A stretch of 60,000 nucleotides of DNA, taken from assembly GCF_963678635.1 (NCBI RefSeq), contig NC_087065.1, forward strand, positions 24,015,254 through 24,075,253. The letters are read 5' to 3'. This DNA is from Symsagittifera roscoffensis (taxonomy: Eukaryota > Xenacoelomorpha > Acoela > Convolutidae). Shown piece by piece: positions 57,301 through 60,000 of the stretch (position 1 is its first letter; the number at the start of each line of letters is the position of its first letter). The notes beneath the pieces were generated by a model. That model was not told where the DNA came from, made no database searches, and worked only from the letters and a program-made list of their open reading frames with translations. A program made the translations under genes and the position numbers.

Positions 57301-57309
57301 CGTGGGCTA

Positions 57310-59610
57310 AAAATATGGTTGTTCTGAGAATTGAAATAAGCGGTATGCGGCTGTTTGATGATTTGTTCAAATGTATCGTCTATGTTTGGTTGATGGACTA
57401 CTATATGAGAAACTAGGCTTTATGGGTAGCTATGTCTTGAAGAGGTGTGCTCTGTTATCGGTGTATGTCTAAAATTTTGTGGTACTAAAGATAATGAGTG
57501 GTGATTTTGAGAATTTTGCGATTGTGGTGCAGTGGTTATTATGTTTTTTTGTCTTGTGAAGTATCGTATGTATTTGGTGTGGTTGATATATTTTTTTGTA
57601 TATTCACTTATTCGAGCGTCTAAAAATTTTATTAGATGAGGTTGAAAATATTACAAAAAATCCTGCAAACATTATGCGTGCTACGCTTGCTTGTTTGCTT
57701 ACTTGTCTCTGTATAGCGCATGTGTTGAGTATTCCTTTTAATAATGAGAAAAAAAACCTAAAAGTTTGAATGTTGCGTATAAAATAGGTAATCTTTCTAA
57801 GATCTAATAGGGCCATTCTAGAAAAGCAAGAAGTTCATTTCTAGGTTAGCAAATCTAAAAATCATAATAGGGAAAAATCTTGTGGACGATATTTTTCGCC
57901 GTTTAAGGTTATATAGTCTTTTATATCATTAAAGTATCCCCTGTAGTCTTGTGCGTAGATGTCAGAAAACTCTGCTGTTTCTGCAAGTTTTCTTAAATTT
58001 CGATCTATTGGTTGTCCTTGGATTATGTCCATTTTTGCAGAAAGTTCTTGAAATTGTTGTGTACGGATGTGATGTTGTATGTCTGATCTTGAATATATTC
58101 CTATGGATTGTAGATCTATATTTGGGTTACGGACAATAGCTCTGATGCTTTTTTTTGAAATTTTCTTTAATTTTGGCATAAGAGTAGGATATGGGGTAGA
58201 AGATGGTATTTATCTTCATCTGGATTTGGCTGTACAACATTGTGGCTATTTTCAGATCTACAGGGTACGGCTTTATCGCAAAAATATGTGCGTCTGCAAA
58301 ATGAGTTTACAAAAAATACTTTATTTTTATAGAAAGTAGGGAGTCTTTTGTGTTCTGGTTTGTCTTCAAAAACAGATAACGGTGATATTTTTAAGGTATG
58401 TGTATTACCATAGTATATTTCCATCGTAGTCGATAAAATTTGAACTTTTTCCTGATAATAAATATCATGCATAACGTATTTTTAGTACTGCTAATGCAAG
58501 TGATTGTAGGATTTGTCTTCGTTCTAATTCGCATAAATGATGTAGTGTTTCTAGTTCTGTTAATGACATTTCTTGAAAAATTCTGCTTATTGTATAATCC
58601 CATTTCATGTCTAAAGAGATTTCAAAGCAAATTGAGCCAAAGTAACTATTGTTCATTAGTGATAGTTCTGTATGACTTTTTATGACTGAGTTGAAAAAAT
58701 AATTAATTTTCCAGTTACCATTTTCGTACTCGACAAGTATTTCTGAAAATTGTGTTTTATATAGTGGAGTTTTGTATTTGCAGGCGACTTCAGTTTCGGG
58801 ATATAAGTGAAAGCGTGTTAATTTGTTTTCTATTGCGTCGATATTTCTGAATTGTAAGTTGTTTTGTCTTACTTTGTCAGAGTTACTTTGGTCAAAGGGG
58901 GTGGATTCGATGAAGTTTTTTTGATGGAACTTTTTGATTCTTGCTTAAATTTTCGCAACTTGAAATGTTGTACACGTAATCTTTGATATATTATTGTGGC
59001 AAATCTCGTGTTAGTTGTACTTTTTCTAGTTGAATTTTCCACAATATTTCATGATAATTTTTTTGGTGTCTCCTTTGCAATTTGATACGTTATTTATTCT
59101 AATATGTGGTACCCGCTTTTTATCGTGTAAATCATATGTGAAACGTCCGTGTGCGTTATGGAATGGATATTTATTGTCTAATTTTATATGTTCTCGATAT
59201 CTTTCTAGTTCGGCTTGATATGCTGTGTCTGAGAATACTCGGCAAGTTACTAAATTTCAATTTGTGTCTTTTTTTGTGGTTAGTTTTAATAATCTTAGTT
59301 CATTTTTTCAATCGATGTAGAAGTCTTTCAATACTGCTTTGGATCGAGTCTGCTTTTGTTTCCTTTTGAGAATTTGGAACACTGTACTTTTTCTCTAAGA
59401 GTTTTGCTGTGAATTTGTATCCTGTTACGATTGTAGCTCGGGCCTATATTTATTGTTTCTATTTCTTGTGGTTTCGATTCGCATTGAGTTACTTGATTTA
59501 TGGCGTATTTATGTAGTGTTCACTTTCTTCACAATCATAATGTGTAACTAGTAGGTCTTGTGGTCCTGTTCGGGGGGAGACATTTTGATGAGATAAAGTT
59601 TCTAAAAGAA
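57310..59610 (-). pseudogene. env-like gene, copy D, most complete array copy
   Basis: Retains the membrane region (57604-57816 frame with two hydrophobic segments) and the preceding region (57862-58179), both matching the last env piece of the full element. It also keeps the ectodomain pieces at 58167-58656 and 59300-59560, and it continues through the breakpoint shared by A-C. Stops and frame changes are numerous. Confidence 0.75.
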
Positions 59611-59639
59611 CAAGGAGGAAAGGGTTCTGGGGAAAAAGA

Positions 59640-60000
59640 GTTTTAAAAGATAAATGTGTAAAATAGTCCTGAATAAGGATTATAAAATGTTATATATCCA
59701 AGTGACTTTTTTTGTATATCTATCGTATTTATAGATAAAATTTGTTGTAATAAATAGAGGAGGTAAAAATTGAGCTGTTCTTTTTGGTGGGGCTACAGTT
59801 AGTGGGTCATAATTTAAATTTTTAAGTTTCGCTGTTTTTTTAAATTTGATCTTGTGAAAGAATCTGTATGTTATGTTCTTGTAGGTCTTCGTAGATGTTA
59901 TGTATATATTGTAATCGGTTTAGTGATCAATAATTTAATCTTTTGCTGTCCAGATAGCGACCGAATAGGGGAGGGGTGCTACGAATGTATTCCAACGTAA
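59640..60000 (-). pseudogene. C-terminal part of the pol-env intermediate ORF, copy D
   Basis: Minus strand matches 20440-20800 of the full element (ACATTCGTAGCACCCCTCCC at the window edge; CATTTTATAATCC near the other end). It is broken by indels. The copy runs off the window, so more of the element may lie beyond 60000. Confidence 0.7.

Overview
ORGANISM. This is AT-rich, repeat-dense eukaryotic DNA, almost certainly from an invertebrate animal. Two minus-strand exons encode adjacent parts of the ligand-binding domain of a Cys-loop (pentameric) ligand-gated ion channel, separated by a 4.5-kb GT-AG intron. The rest is dominated by an env-bearing Ty3/gypsy-type LTR retroelement and several families of short inverted-repeat DNA transposons. 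I cannot fix the phylum from sequence alone. LAYOUT. 1-8858: part of the ion-channel gene (exons at 408-572 and 5095-5211, minus strand) with old repeat fragments in and upstream of its introns. 8859-27207: one complete but coding-defective LTR retroelement of 18.35 kb, with LTRs starting TG and ending CA, a 4-bp TAAT target duplication, a PBS-like site, gag, protease, RT, RNase H, integrase, an extra membrane/STP-rich ORF, an env-like gene, and a further accessory gene behind a conserved splice acceptor and ahead of a small conserved 3' intron. 27208-37380: gene-poor DNA with two good copies of a ~530-bp Helentron-like non-autonomous element, a foldback of CGGTTTGAG-type words, a ~30-bp minisatellite and a 200-N assembly gap. 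37381-38500: three inverted-repeat elements nested inside one another. 39251-60000: a head-to-tail array of four related units (A-D). Each carries, on the minus strand, a decayed 3' portion of a relative of the large retroelement, joined in A-C to pieces of the Helentron-like repeat at shared breakpoints. HOW THE PARTS RELATE. The array works as a comparative data set for the full element. The accessory gene, its ATG and upstream splice acceptor, the 3' intron and the 3' UTR are recognisable in several copies. The copies also show nested deletions: D retains the env membrane region, C has lost it, and A and B share that loss plus a second one. The full element has nearly identical LTRs (four substitutions plus one tandem-repeat difference seen by eye) but many stops and frameshifts, an integrase deletion and a substituted RNase H aspartate. 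It probably moved as an already defective copy helped in trans. Gene calls rest on motif reading by eye; no database search was possible.
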